NCBI GenBank assembly: GCA_004366385.1
Contig: SIRU01000051.1
Location: 62,001-126,000, forward strand
DNA from: Actinomycetota bacterium
GTDB taxonomy: Bacteria; Actinomycetota; Thermoleophilia; Gaiellales; Gaiellaceae
Direction: 5' to 3'
DNA length: 64,000 nucleotides
The translations under genes and the position numbers were made by a program. The notes under the pieces were generated by a model. The model saw nothing but the letters and a program-made list of their open reading frames with translations. It made no database searches and was not told the DNA's origin. Position 1 is the stretch's first letter. Each line of letters opens with the position of its first letter. This document shows, piece after piece, positions 35,651 through 47,930 of the stretch.

Positions 35651-36049
35651 TCAGGCCGCGGCCTCGCCGTCGCCCGCGGCGAGCTCCTCCGCGATCTGCT
35701 CGACGGGAACGGGCTCGGGCTCCTCGCGCTGGCGGGCGTCCCGGCGCGGCTTCTCGACACGCTTGTCGCGGTAGCGCTCGATCTGCCGTTCGAGCTTCTC
35801 GACGAGGACGTCGATTGCCGCCTCGTACGTCGCCGCGGCCTCGCGGGCGACGATGTTCGGGCCCTTCGTGTACACGATCGCCTCCGCCCAGTGGCCGTTC
35901 GCGATGGACGGGTTCTTCTCGCGCCCGAGGGTCACCTCGACGAGCGTGTCTGGGTACAGGCGACGCTCGAGCTTGCCGAGCCGCTTCTCCGCGTACGCCT
36001 TGACGGCGTCGGTGAGCGAGTCGTTGACGGCCTTCACCTGGAGTCTCAT
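35651..36049 (-). CDS. hpf: Ribosome hibernation-promoting factor / RaiA family
   Basis: 132 residues from ATG at 36049 with GGAAGGGG in front. The HPF N-domain is clear: KAYAEKRLGKLERRLYPDT, EVTLGREKN, and AAATYEAAIDVLVEKLERQI. After about residue 100 there is only a charged tail (PRRDARQREEPEPVPVEQI), not the roughly 60-residue C-terminal dimerisation domain of long HPF. It is therefore the short type, or a form that lost that domain, even though long HPF is common in actinobacteria. It binds the 30S decoding region and shuts ribosomes down in stationary phase. It lies near secA and comF as in many Gram-positive genomes. Confidence 0.93.
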   Translation of the reverse strand: MRLQVKAVNDSLTDAVKAYAEKRLGKLERRLYPDTLVEVTLGREKNPSIANGHWAEAIVYTKGPNIVAREAAATYEAAIDVLVEKLERQIERYRDKRVEKPRRDARQREEPEPVPVEQIAEELAAGDGEAAA

Positions 36050-36085
36050 CGGCGCCCCTTCCGGTTCGAGGACCTCGCCCGCAAT

Positions 36086-36748
36086 CTAACGGACTGCCCG
36101 CGCCAGGGTGACCACCTCCACGTACCGCGCGCCGGCACGGCGAAGCGCCGACGCACACTCGTTCACGGTCGCCCCCGACGTGTAGACGTCGTCGATCACG
36201 CAGACGCGTCGAGGCGGGCTCGCACGGGCGACGACGCTGCCGCGGACATTGCGGCGGCGCGCGGCGAGTCCGAGGCCGCGCTGCCGTTCGAGGCTACGCG
36301 TGCGGCGGAGGAGATCCGCGGCCGGGATGCGCCACGCCCGGGCCAGCTCCTCCGCGAGCGCCGTCGGCGCGACACGGCCGCGGGCGAGCGCGCGCTCGGG
36401 GTCACCGGGGACGTGGACGAGGACGTCGGCGGCAGGCGGCGGCACCAGCTCGGCGACGAGCGCTGCCGCCTCGCGCGCCAGCCGACGGCGCCCGTGCTCC
36501 TTCCAGACGCGGACGAAGGTGCGGGCGCTCCCGTCGTACACGAGCGCCGAGCGGGCGCGGACGAACGCGAGCCGGCGTCCCGAGCACTCTGCGCAGCGGC
36601 GGACCGGCCAGGGGCCGGGCGAGCCGCAGCGCTCGCAGAGCGGCGGCCGCAGGCGGGTGAGGCCGTTGCGGCACCGGTCGCAGAGCACGGCGCCGGGCCG
36701 CTCACATACGGCGCAGCGCTCGGGCAGGACGAGAGAGAGCAGGCCCAC
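36086..36748 (-). CDS. ComF-family phosphoribosyltransferase-like protein
   Basis: 220 residues. Two zinc-ribbon-type pairs at the N-terminus (CAVCERP ... CDRC; CERCG ... CAEC) are followed by a type I phosphoribosyltransferase fold with the PRPP loop VCVIDDVYTSGATVNEC. The order and length match ComF, required for DNA uptake in competent bacteria, although homologues are found in many species not known to be competent. No comE genes are nearby. It lies 36 bases upstream of hpf on the same strand. Confidence 0.93.
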   Translation of the reverse strand: MGLLSLVLPERCAVCERPGAVLCDRCRNGLTRLRPPLCERCGSPGPWPVRRCAECSGRRLAFVRARSALVYDGSARTFVRVWKEHGRRRLAREAAALVAELVPPPAADVLVHVPGDPERALARGRVAPTALAEELARAWRIPAADLLRRTRSLERQRGLGLAARRRNVRGSVVARASPPRRVCVIDDVYTSGATVNECASALRRAGARYVEVVTLARAVR

Positions 36749-36801
36749 GTCCCGACCGTACGGGCGAACCGGTCATACGTCTGTGCCGACTTCGCGCCGA
36801 A

Positions 36802-37905
36802 TCAGAGCACGGGGGCGGCGAGGAGCTCGCGCAACCCGTCCTGCGAGCGCTCGAGGTCCTCGGGCGTCTTGATCGGGAAGAAGCGCCCGCGCGGGCCGGA
36901 GCGCGGGACCTCGAGGTAGGTCGTCTCGAGGAAGCGCGTGACCTCGTGGTAGACCCGCTCGAGCTGGACGGCCGCCCGTCCGTCCGTGGTCTTCTCGACG
37001 TACAGCCACGTGAGGTCGTACTCGCGGTCGAGCGCGTCCAGGTCGAAGAGCGCGGTGTTCGTGTTGAAGACCGGGGTCAGCGACTGGTCGAAGCCCGGCG
37101 GGAAGCGCGGCCCCTCGAGCAGCTGGAGCTGCCCGTCGACACGCACGGGCGCCCCGCCGACGTCGCCCTCCTTGCGCGCCACCTCGACGGTCAGCGGCCG
37201 CCCGGCGAGCACGTGCGAGCCGACCACCGCCGGGTCGACGCGCGCGCCGAGGTTGTCCACGTTCGAGACGGTGACGACGCGGATGCCCCGCCCGCGCAGC
37301 GTGTCGAGCACCCCCGAGCGCCGGAGCGCCTCGAAGAGGTCGCCGTGGCCGGGTGCGTACGGCGACGGGCGGCTGCCGCGGTCGCGGAAGAGGTCGCCGC
37401 TCGGCTCGAGCCGCAGCGAGACGAACTGGTTGAAGACGAGCGGCTCGCCGAGCCCGCGCTCGGCGACGAACGCACGGATGACCTCGTCCGTGGCGAAGCT
37501 CGTCATGAGCGCCGCCGGAATGGTCGCGTCGAGCGCCCGCTCGAGCTCGCGCGTCCGGCCGAGCTTCGCCTCGAGGAAGCTGAGCCCGTCGACGGCCTCG
37601 AGCACGGCCTTCACGACGCCGCCGAAGCGCGTCGCCATCCCGCCCGCGAGCACGACCTGCGCGACCTCGCCCCGCCGGAGAGCCTCGATCCCAGCCTCGC
37701 GCGCCTCGTCGTGGCCGGGCCGGCCGGGCTCTGCGAGCTGCGTCAGGTCGTCGGGCCGCGGCGGCTCGACCGTCCCGCGGACGACGTTCGTCTCGGGCGA
37801 GAGCTCGCCGCCTGCGACCCGCGCGCGCAACGTCTCGAACAGCTCCTCGTCGAAGCCGAAGCTCTCGAGCAGCGCGGCGGTCTCGCGGTCGATGCCCTCG
37901 ATCAT
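36802..37905 (-). CDS. UDPGP-family uridylyltransferase
   Basis: 367 residues from ATG at 37905 (4-base overlap with the mtnA stop). The eukaryotic-type UDP-sugar pyrophosphorylase family is indicated by [20 protein letters not shown] (nucleotide-binding loop), then [33 protein letters not shown] and [13 protein letters not shown]. It should make UDP-sugars (UDP-glucose or UDP-N-acetylhexosamine) from the sugar-1-phosphate and UTP. This is not the GalU family usual in bacteria. UDP-glucose would feed the Ugd encoded 4 kb upstream on the same strand. The sugar specificity is not resolved. Confidence 0.88.
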   Translation of the reverse strand: MIEGIDRETAALLESFGFDEELFETLRARVAGGELSPETNVVRGTVEPPRPDDLTQLAEPGRPGHDEAREAGIEALRRGEVAQVVLAGGMATRFGGVVKAVLEAVDGLSFLEAKLGRTRELERALDATIPAALMTSFATDEVIRAFVAERGLGEPLVFNQFVSLRLEPSGDLFRDRGSRPSPYAPGHGDLFEALRRSGVLDTLRGRGIRVVTVSNVDNLGARVDPAVVGSHVLAGRPLTVEVARKEGDVGGAPVRVDGQLQLLEGPRFPPGFDQSLTPVFNTNTALFDLDALDREYDLTWLYVEKTTDGRAAVQLERVYHEVTRFLETTYLEVPRSGPRGRFFPIKTPEDLERSQDGLRELLAAPVL

Positions 37906-38867
37906 CGCGTGCTCCGCACCGGGACAGGGAGCGAGGCCGTGTACGGCGCGCGGTGCAGGCCCTCCTCGGTCACGATCGCGGCGACCAGCTCGGCGGGGGT
38001 CACGTCGAAGGCGGGGTTGCGGGCGGGGAAGCGCGACGAGATCTCGCCGGGGTCGCGCTCCTCGATCGGGATGCCCGCGCCGGTCGGGGTGTCGGGGTCG
38101 AGCGACGACGTGGGCGCGACGACGTACAGCGGCACCCCGTGGTGCGCGGCCGCGACCGCGAGCGCGTACGTGCCGACCTTGTTCGCCGTGTCGCCGTTCG
38201 CGGCGATGCGGTCGGCGCCGGTGAGGACGGCATCGACCTCGCCGGCTGCCATGAGCGAGGCGGCCGCCGAGTCCGCGATCACCGAGAACGGGATCCCGAG
38301 CTGCTCGAGCTCCCACGCGGTCAGCCGCCCGCCCTGGAGCAGCGGCCGCGTCTCGCCGGCCCACACGTGCGCGACGAGGCCGTCCTCCCACGCGGCGCGG
38401 ATCGCACCGAGTGCCGAGCCGTAGCCGCCGGTCGCGAGCGCCCCGGTGTTGCAGTGCGTGTACACGCTCGATCCCGGCCGGAGGAGGCCGGCCGCGTGCC
38501 GCGCCATCCGCCGGCAGCGCTCGACCTCGGCCTCGTGCAGCGCGAGGGCCCGCTCGGCCGTCGGCTCGGCGCGCAGCTCGTCGAGCGCCCAGCGCAGGTT
38601 CACCGCGGTCGGGCGCGAGGAGACGAGGACGTCGTACGCCGTGTCGAGATCCTCCCCGCGCGCCGCAGCGAGCGCGAGGCCGTACGCCGCTGCGACGCCG
38701 ATCGCGGGCGCGCCGCGGATCGCGAGCTCCCGGATCGCCTCCGCGACCTCGGCCGAGGTGCGGCAGCGCAGCTCCAGCTCTTCGTCCGGCAGGCGCCGCT
38801 GGTCGAGGAGGACGACCGCGTCGCGCTCGAGCCGAACGATGCGCTCGGGAGCGAGACCCTGCGTCAC
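37902..38867 (-). CDS. mtnA: S-methyl-5-thioribose-1-phosphate isomerase
   Basis: 321 residues, typical of MtnA. Key blocks are [38 protein letters not shown] (catalytic Cys), and [19 protein letters not shown] (catalytic Asp), ending with [18 protein letters not shown]. It converts methylthioribose-1-phosphate to methylthioribulose-1-phosphate in methionine salvage. Relatives include ribose-1,5-bisphosphate isomerase and eIF2B subunits, but these motifs fit MtnA. It lies downstream of ahcY with only the two-hairpin repeat between, linking two arms of S-adenosylmethionine by-product recycling. Confidence 0.95.
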   Translation of the reverse strand: MTQGLAPERIVRLERDAVVLLDQRRLPDEELELRCRTSAEVAEAIRELAIRGAPAIGVAAAYGLALAAARGEDLDTAYDVLVSSRPTAVNLRWALDELRAEPTAERALALHEAEVERCRRMARHAAGLLRPGSSVYTHCNTGALATGGYGSALGAIRAAWEDGLVAHVWAGETRPLLQGGRLTAWELEQLGIPFSVIADSAAASLMAAGEVDAVLTGADRIAANGDTANKVGTYALAVAAAHHGVPLYVVAPTSSLDPDTPTGAGIPIEERDPGEISSRFPARNPAFDVTPAELVAAIVTEEGLHRAPYTASLPVPVRSTR

Positions 38868-38887
38868 TGCCGTGAGCCGGCGTGCGT

Positions 38888-38987
38888 GGCCGGAGCCGGG
38901 CTACGCCCGGCGGGAGGCCGAGCGCGGCCCGTTCCACGAGCGGCGCCGAAGGAGGGGGCCCGTGGGGGAACCATGGGTTCCCCCACG
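38888..38987. repeat. Two-hairpin intergenic element, copy 2 (after ahcY)
   Basis: 100 bases. Stem 1 is CCGGGC-TAC-GCCCGG (38896-38910), stem 2 GTGGGGGAACC-ATG-GGTTCCCCCAC (38962-38986), identical to copy 1 in stem 2. The stop codon of ahcY begins at 38991, about 2 bases beyond. Shared spacer blocks are GGGAGG, GAGCGCGG and GAAGGAGGGGGC. Confidence 0.85.
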
Positions 38988-38988
38988 A

Positions 38989-41817
<2,829 letters not shown>

Positions 41818-41821
<4 letters not shown>

Positions 41822-44472
41822 GCGGCACCTCGCCCGATGCCCTCGTACTCGAAGCCGGCCGCACGCAGCGCCTCCGGGTCGAGCGCGTTCCGCCCGTCCA
41901 CGAGCAGCCGGTTCCGCATCCTCGCCCCCGCCGCCGCCCAGTCGAGCTCGCGGAGCTCGGGCCACTCGGTGACGACGACGGCCGCGTCCGCGCCGTCGAG
42001 CGCGTCGAGCGCGGAGTCGGCGATCGCGACGCCGTCGAGGTGCGCGCGCCCGTCCGCGATCGGGTCCCACGCGCTCACGTCCGCGCCCTCGGCCTGGAGC
42101 CGAGCCGCCAGTACGAGGCTCGGCGCCTCGCGCATGTCGTCCGTCCCCGGCTTGAACGCGAGCCCGAGCAGCGCGACCTTCTTCCCGCGCAGCGAGCCGA
42201 GCTGCCGCTCGAGCTTGCCGACGACGCGCCGCTTCTGGAGCTCGTTCACCTCGATGACCGCGTTCAGGAGCTGGAAGCTGTAGCCGGAGTTCGCCGCGAG
42301 CTGCTTGAGCGCGAGCGAGTCCTTGGGAAAGCAGTTCGAGGTGACGAGGCCGCCGGTCGTGACGAAGGTGTGCGTCGGCGGAACCTCCAGGGAGTAGACG
42401 AAGCCCGAGAAGGGGCGGCGCACGACGTCGACGACCCGCACCCAGGCGGCGTTGTCCTGCCGCCGGTACCCCGTGGGACGAGTGCGCTTCGTCTGCCTGC
42501 CGATCGAGTCGAGGACTCGCCGGCTGTCCCGCCCGGGCACGAGATCGAGGCAGCGCTCGATCTGGTCGGCGCCCGAGACGACGAGCCAGTACGTGTCCGT
42601 CGTCGACTTCGACGTGCGGCCGACCTTCAGGCGCGCCACAATCCCGAGCTCGCCGAGGAGGCGGAGGATCCCGTCCGCGAGCTCCCGGCTCACCGTCCCG
42701 TACTCGAGCACCACGCTCGGGCCGCCGGCGACGAGCGACCACGACCCGTCGCCGAGCCAGAGGCCGGACAGCAGCGCGCGCTTGTGCGCCTCGGGCTCGC
42801 TCCAGATCGCGTCCGGCAGGCGCTGGTCGTAGCAGGTGCGGCCGAGACCGAGCTCGTGCAGCCACCACGTTGCGAGCAGCCGCGAGCTGACGCTCACCGT
42901 CCTCGAGGTCGGCGCCTGCCGGACGCTCGCCTTCACACCGAGGCGCGACCAGAAGGACTCCACCTCGTCCACGAGGTCGTCCTCGTCCGTCGGGTGGAAC
43001 GACCACTGGAGCCGCACGCGTCGGCTCTCGCTGTCGACGGCGCAATGGCCCTCGGCGAGGTAGAGCCCGACCACTCGCCAGAGCGCCGTCGTCGACGGGA
43101 GCCCTGCCGGCACATAGGTGCCGTTCCTCGCGGTGCCGAAGGAGGCGTCCTCGAGCTCGACGTCGAGCAGTGCCGCCTCGTGGAGCCGCAGCGCACCCGA
43201 CCTGAGGATGTCGTGCGGCCTCGCTGCCGCCCGCGGATGCTGGACGAGCGTCGTGGCCGACCGGAGCCCGGCCGTCCCAGGCGACTCGAGCTCGGCTCGG
43301 TGCGGCCGCACGATGACGCGCGAGGGCTCGAGCCCTGGACGGTCGACCGCGTCGAGGATGCGGAGCGGCCGAGCGCGCGACGCAGGCGGCGCAGGCCCGG
43401 TCGCGATCGGGAGCCAGTCGTCGCTCGTGAGCTCCTCGGCGAGCTTGCGGCCGTTCTGGGTCACGAACGGATGGTCGGGCGTGCAGCGCACGCGGCGGCC
43501 CATCTTCGTCCGCACCTCGACGATCTCGCCCGCGTACGGGCGCCGCGTGAGCAGCTCGACCGAGTGGAGCTCAGGCCCGTCGCCGCCGGGGCGCCAGGTC
43601 AGGATCTCGAGCTCGTCGCCCGGCTCCGTCTCCTCGTAGAGACGCTCGAGCGTGACGAGTCGCGTCCGCCCGCCCGCCCGTACGAGCACGGTCTCGTCCC
43701 CGGCGAGGCACGACCCGCCGTAGCCGATCCCCGCGCGCAGGAACGCGGGGCCGATGCGGTGGTCGAGGCCGATGCCCTCGGCGACCGTGAGCACGTCGGC
43801 ACCCGTCGCCTCGCACACGTTCGCGATCTCGTTGATGAAGGAGATGCGGGTGACGAGGGCCGCGTTCGCGGCGAGCTTGATCATCTCCGCGGAGGGGACG
43901 TCGCTGCGCACGACCGGCGCGTCGATCCCCGCGTGCAGGCGCTCGACGACGTCGCCGTCGGCCGCCTCGAACGCGCCGATCACGATGCGATCCGGGTGCA
44001 TGAAGTCGTGGACGGCCGTCCCCTCGGCCGTGAACTCAGGATTCGACACGTAGCCGACGTGCTCGAGACCCCGCTCGTTCAGGCGGTGGCGGACGGCGGC
44101 GCCGGTCCCGACGGGCACGGTGCTCTTCATCGCGAGGACGATCCGGCGGTCGACGCGCGGCAGCTCGTCCACGACCGTCCACACCGCGCTCAGGTCGGCG
44201 TCGCCGGAGGCGGTCGGCGGTGTCCCCACCGCCACGAAGACGACCTCGGCGTCCTCGAGCGCCTCGGCGACCTCGGTCGTGAAGCGGAGCCGCTCCGCGT
44301 TCCGGTGCAGGAGCTCGTCCAGTCCCGGCTCGTGGATCGGGACCTCGCTCTGCCGCAGCCCGTCCACCTTCGCGCGCACGATGTCCCGCACGACGACCTC
44401 GTGCCCGAGGTCGGCGAGGCAGGCGCCGGTGACGAGGCCGACGTAGCCGGCGCCGAAGACCGCGACGCGCAT
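41818..44472 (-). CDS. ugd: UDP-glucose 6-dehydrogenase precursor interrupted by an intein
   Basis: The 884-residue reading frame is a UDP-glucose dehydrogenase split at its catalytic Cys. The N-extein (1-254) has the Rossmann motif VFGAGYVGLVTGACLADLGH, then KSTVPVGT, SNPEFTAEG, and ends AGIGYGGS. The C-extein (714-884) starts CFPKDSLAL and includes LLGLAFKPGTDDMREAPSL. Joined, GGSCFPKD is the active-site block of the family and the mature enzyme would be 425 residues, the normal length. It oxidises UDP-glucose to UDP-glucuronate with two NAD+. Residues 255-713 are an intein. The enzyme supplies polymer precursors together with the neighbouring nucleotidyltransferase, isomerase-like and LCP genes; it overlaps the former by 4 bases. 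Confidence 0.96.
42334..43710 (-). mobile_element. LAGLIDADG intein in ugd, inserted at the catalytic cysteine
   Basis: 459 residues. Block A is CLAGDETVLVRAGG (Cys1). Block B is RRVRCTPDHPFVT (His80 in TPDH). LAGLIDADG blocks are VVGLYLAEG (213-221) and LSGLWLGDG (314-322), both keeping their acidic residue, so a homing endonuclease domain appears complete. Block F is VYSLEVPPTHTFVTTGG and block G GLVTSN, with Asn459 terminal; the usual penultimate His is Ser. The +1 residue is the extein Cys, the enzyme's own nucleophile. The intein should excise by the standard class 1 mechanism; the enzyme cannot be active until it does. Coding density and frame are intact throughout. Confidence 0.95.
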
Positions 44473-44481
44473 GGCCCTAAC

Positions 44482-46422
44482 CTAACGGCGGGCCGGGGCG
44501 GGAAGGGGCCTGAGCCCCTTCGCGATCGCGAGCATCGTCTCGTTCGAGAGCCGGTCGAGCAGCGTGTTCACGACCCAGTACTGCCCGTGCTTGGTCTTGA
44601 GCACGACCATGTGCAGCTTCGGCCCGTCGTAGTAGAGGTCGTAGATCCTGCCCTTGATCCGGCGCGTGAGGCTCTTGTCGCCCAGCACCGGCGCCTCGTC
44701 CCAGTCGGACATCTGCACGCCCCAGTACTCGTTCCCGCTCGTCCTGAACACGAGCCGGACGGCACGCTGCTTCCCGTCCGGGTCGATCGCGTAGCGCCGG
44801 ATCGGCTTCGTCCGGTCGACCCAGGAGCTCCGCTCGATCACGGACGGCACCATGAGCGGGAAGTCGACGTTGCGCCGCTCCCGCAGCAGCAGGTCCTTCG
44901 ACGCCCTGGGCGCGAAGATGACGCTCGCCCGCTCCCGCTTCGGCGTCTGGTCGATCGGCGCCGAGGCGAGCTTGTCGTGGAACGTCTGGCCGACGACGAC
45001 GGTGACCATCGCGCCGTTCGAGAGCTCCGCGATGACCGGCGGCAGCCGCTTCAGCTCCGCCGAGCCGAACAGGTTCACGACCTTGTCGGCCGCCTCGCGC
45101 GAGCGGCGGACGCTCGGGTCGAAGTAGACCTGCGTGCGGAAGTAGTCGAAGCGGGGAGCGTTCGCCGGCAGCCCGTTCGGCGGCGTCAGGATCTGGTACC
45201 CGCGCTCGGAGAGCAGGTAGCCGGCGTTCGAGGCCGACCCCGTGACGCCGTTCCCGTTCAGCACGGTGATCGAGGTCTCGCGCGGCGCCGGCGCGTTCAG
45301 CTTCACCTTCTCGCCGAGGGCGACCGCCGTCGCCTTCTTGGACGACTCGACGTCCGGATGCGTGAACGTCTGGACGGCCCGGGTGACGTTCTCGTGCGCG
45401 GTCGTCAGCTCGGCGGAGCCCTCGAGCCCCTCGATCCTGCTCTGGAACACGCGGCCACGCGGGAGCCCGTACGCGAACAGCGCATAGGACAGCACGGTGC
45501 GCGGCTCGACGTTCTCGCCGCCGCCCTGCGCGACCTCGACGTTCTTCGTGATCGCGTTGACGACCTTCGGCAACGCCGTCGGCGCGAAGCTCTCCTGGAT
45601 CTGGCTCTTGAAGGCCTTCACGAACTGCTGCTGGCGCGCGACGCGGTACAGGTCGGAGTCCGTGTGGCGGTAACGGACGTAGTCGAGCGTCCGGCGCCCG
45701 TTCAGCTTCTGGTAGCCGGGCCAGAGGTCGATCGTCGCGTAGCCGTACGGGCCGCCCTTGTCGTTGAAGTAGCGGCGGTCGATGTCGATCCAGGCGCCGC
45801 CGAGCCGGTCGACGATCTCGCGGAACCCGCGGAAGTTCACGGTGATGAGGTAGTTGATCGGGAGCCCCGTGAGGTTCTTCACCGTGTTCAGCGAGCCCTG
45901 CGGGCCGCAGGCCGAGTACGCATGCGCGATCTTGTCCGTGTACGGCGTGCCGCCCGGGCAGTGGATCTCGGTGACGAGGTCGCGCGGGAAGGAGAGCAGC
46001 GAGATCGAGTCGGACTCGGGATCGGCGCGCATGAGCATGAGCGTGTCCGAGCGCGACGGTGCGCCCTCCCCGTCCGTGGCGCGCCGGTCGTAGCCGATGA
46101 CGAGGGCGACGGCCGGCTGCCCGGGGAGCGGGACGACGAGCTGGCGCGCTGCGCGCTTCACCTCGGGCGTCTTCGCTGCGACGGCGGCGACGGACTCGTG
46201 GAAGTAGAGGTAGGCGCCTCCCGCCGCGCCGGCGGCGAAGACGAGCACGCCGAGGCCGAGGAAGAGGGCGACGCGGCCGAGGAGGCCGAGCCGCGAGCGG
46301 CGTGCGGGCGGCGGCTGCCGGTAGACGCTCATCGGCGTCGCGGCGCCCGGCGGGAGAACCGGTCTCCCGTTCCCGTTCTGCGGCGCCCCGCGCCCCAGGC
46401 CTCTCTTCAGAGTCGTTCGCAT
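44482..46422 (-). CDS. LCP-family (LytR-CpsA-Psr) wall polymer ligase with LytR_C domain
   Basis: 646 residues from ATG at 46422 (an internal ATG at 46332 would give a protein starting MSVYRQPPPARR). A cytoplasmic Pro-rich lead is followed by one helix at about 48-72. The extracytoplasmic LCP domain (100-300) shows RSDTLMLMRAD, SLLSFPRDLVTEI and later DYVRYRHTDSDLYRVARQQ, the conserved Arg/Asp set of the phosphotransferase. After that comes a LytR C-terminal domain (SITVLNGNGVTGSASNAGYLL). The last 150 residues are poorly known. LCP enzymes attach teichoic acid-, capsule- or arabinogalactan-like polymers to peptidoglycan. The adjacent ugd gene suggests that uronic acid-containing polymers are involved, by inference. 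Confidence 0.9.
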   Translation of the reverse strand: MRTTLKRGLGRGAPQNGNGRPVLPPGAATPMSVYRQPPPARRSRLGLLGRVALFLGLGVLVFAAGAAGGAYLYFHESVAAVAAKTPEVKRAARQLVVPLPGQPAVALVIGYDRRATDGEGAPSRSDTLMLMRADPESDSISLLSFPRDLVTEIHCPGGTPYTDKIAHAYSACGPQGSLNTVKNLTGLPINYLITVNFRGFREIVDRLGGAWIDIDRRYFNDKGGPYGYATIDLWPGYQKLNGRRTLDYVRYRHTDSDLYRVARQQQFVKAFKSQIQESFAPTALPKVVNAITKNVEVAQGGGENVEPRTVLSYALFAYGLPRGRVFQSRIEGLEGSAELTTAHENVTRAVQTFTHPDVESSKKATAVALGEKVKLNAPAPRETSITVLNGNGVTGSASNAGYLLSERGYQILTPPNGLPANAPRFDYFRTQVYFDPSVRRSREAADKVVNLFGSAELKRLPPVIAELSNGAMVTVVVGQTFHDKLASAPIDQTPKRERASVIFAPRASKDLLLRERRNVDFPLMVPSVIERSSWVDRTKPIRRYAIDPDGKQRAVRLVFRTSGNEYWGVQMSDWDEAPVLGDKSLTRRIKGRIYDLYYDGPKLHMVVLKTKHGQYWVVNTLLDRLSNETMLAIAKGLRPLPAPARR

Positions 46423-46496
46423 ACGCCGACGAGCGCCGTCAGGCGCCCGGTCGCGGAGGATACCGGAGGCCTCTGTCGGCTCCCGTGTCGCACGCG

Positions 46497-47621
46497 TTAC
46501 GCCTGCGCGGGCGCGAGCGCTGCGAGGGCGTCGGCGAGGAAGGCGATCTCCTCGGGCGTCCCGACCGTGATCCGCAGCGCGTCCGGTGCGCCGAACGGGC
46601 CCATCGGCCGGACGATCACGCCTCGGTGCAACAGCTCGCGGTTCAGGGCGTCGGCGTCGCCGACCCGCACGAAGAGGAAGTTCGCGACCGCAGGTCCCAC
46701 GGGGTCGAAGCCGTGCTCGCGCAGCGTGGACTGGAGCAGGGCCATCGCCTCGCGGTTGGTCTCGCGCCGGCGTGTGATCTCGGCCGCGTCGTCGAGGCTC
46801 GCGAGCGCCGCCTCCTGCCCGGCCGAGGTCACGTCGAACGCGCGGCGCACCTTCCCGATCGCGGTGACCAGCTCCGGCGGCCCGATCCCGTACCCGACGC
46901 GCAGCGCCGCGAGGCCGTAGATCTTCGAGAACGTCCGCAGCACCAGCACCTGCCGGCCGGCCTTGAAGTACTCCTCGATCGCGTCCGGGTAGTCCGGGTC
47001 GTCGATGTACTCGAGGTACGCCTGGTCGAGCACGGTGAGCACGTGCGGCGGGACGCGCTCGAACCACGCGTCGAGCTCGGCGCGCGTGGAGGTCGTGCCG
47101 GTCGGGTTGTTCGGCGCGGCGATGAAGGCCAGCTTCGTGCGCTCGGTGATCGCGTCCAGCAGCTCGTCGAGGTCGAAGCGGTCGTCACGGAGCGGCACGC
47201 GCACGGGCACGGCCGCGACCTTCAGCGGGTCGAGGACGTAGCTCGGGAAGGACGGCCAGCCGGTGACGACCTCGTCGCCGGGGTCGAGGCACGAGAGCGC
47301 CGTGTACCCGATGACCGCGTCCGCGCCGGCGCACACGGTGACCTCCTCGAAGTGGACACCGTGGAGCTCCGCGAGCGCGTGCCGCAACCGGTACGCACCG
47401 CCATCGGGGTAGCGGTTGTACTCGAGCGAGGCCCGCTCGAGCGCCTCGAGCGCCGCCGGGAACGGCCCGAACGGCCCCTCGTTCGAGGCGAGCTTGACGA
47501 CGCGCTCGAGCCCGAGCTCCCGCTGGACCTCCTCGACCGGCTTGCCCGGCTCGTACGGGACCAGCCCGTCGAGGGACGGTCGGATCGGCGTCGTGTCCCC
47601 CTCGGCCGCTCGGCGACTCAC
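46497..47621 (-). CDS. hisC: Histidinol-phosphate aminotransferase
   Basis: 374 residues from GTG at 47621, class I/II PLP aminotransferase of the HisC type. It shows RPSLDGLVPYEPGKP at the start, LASNEGPFGPFP, APNNPTGTTSTR, the PLP-lysine region RTFSKIYGLAALRVGYG, and RPMGPFGAPDALRITVG near the end. It transaminates imidazole-acetol phosphate with glutamate in histidine synthesis; some actinobacterial HisC also act on aromatic keto acids. It is not near other his genes, so the substrate could be broader. Its start overlaps the stop of the small membrane-protein gene by 4 bases. Confidence 0.93.
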   Translation of the reverse strand: MSRRAAEGDTTPIRPSLDGLVPYEPGKPVEEVQRELGLERVVKLASNEGPFGPFPAALEALERASLEYNRYPDGGAYRLRHALAELHGVHFEEVTVCAGADAVIGYTALSCLDPGDEVVTGWPSFPSYVLDPLKVAAVPVRVPLRDDRFDLDELLDAITERTKLAFIAAPNNPTGTTSTRAELDAWFERVPPHVLTVLDQAYLEYIDDPDYPDAIEEYFKAGRQVLVLRTFSKIYGLAALRVGYGIGPPELVTAIGKVRRAFDVTSAGQEAALASLDDAAEITRRRETNREAMALLQSTLREHGFDPVGPAVANFLFVRVGDADALNRELLHRGVIVRPMGPFGAPDALRITVGTPEEIAFLADALAALAPAQA

Positions 47622-47902
47622 GTCGCCGGGAGCGGCTCCGGCGCCGTGACGTACTCGCCGACGATCTCGCTGTCGTCGTCGCCGACCGCGTAGCCCTGGA
47701 GACTGTGCCCCTCCTCGCCCGAGCGGCGATGGAGGACGGCGGCGATCGCGGCCACGATGCCGACGGAGACGACGCCGAGCGTGACGACGGCGGCGATCTT
47801 CGCGCTCCTGCGCCTGCGCTGCTTGCGGCGCTCGAGAGCCCGCTGAGCGGCCTTCAGCGTGATGAAGCCGACGAGTGCGTTCCGCTTGTTGAAGACGGTC
47901 AC
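47618..47902 (-). CDS. Small single-pass membrane protein
   Basis: 94 residues from GTG at 47902. A helical, very basic N-terminal half (NALVGFITLKAAQRALERRK, then RRRRSAK) precedes one transmembrane helix (IAAVVTLGVVSVGIVAAIAAVL), and an acidic C-terminal tail follows (GDDDSEIVGEYV). By charge the basic side should face the cytoplasm. Similar short proteins are seen in actinobacterial genomes without assigned roles. It is translationally coupled to hisC (GTGA). Function unknown. Confidence 0.75.
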   Translation of the reverse strand: MTVFNKRNALVGFITLKAAQRALERRKQRRRRSAKIAAVVTLGVVSVGIVAAIAAVLHRRSGEEGHSLQGYAVGDDDSEIVGEYVTAPEPLPAT

Positions 47903-47930
47903 GTCCTGAGGGTAACGAACCTGGGCGAGG

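Noticed and set aside
36063-36085. GGTTCGAGGACC as a possible tRNA T-arm
   Set aside because: No acceptor stem, anticodon arm or D arm around it; it lies in the hpf-comF gap.
42040-46920. 1626-codon plus-strand frame across ugd and the LCP gene
   Set aside because: Antisense shadow rich in R, D, E, V and L with no family motif; the minus strand explains it.
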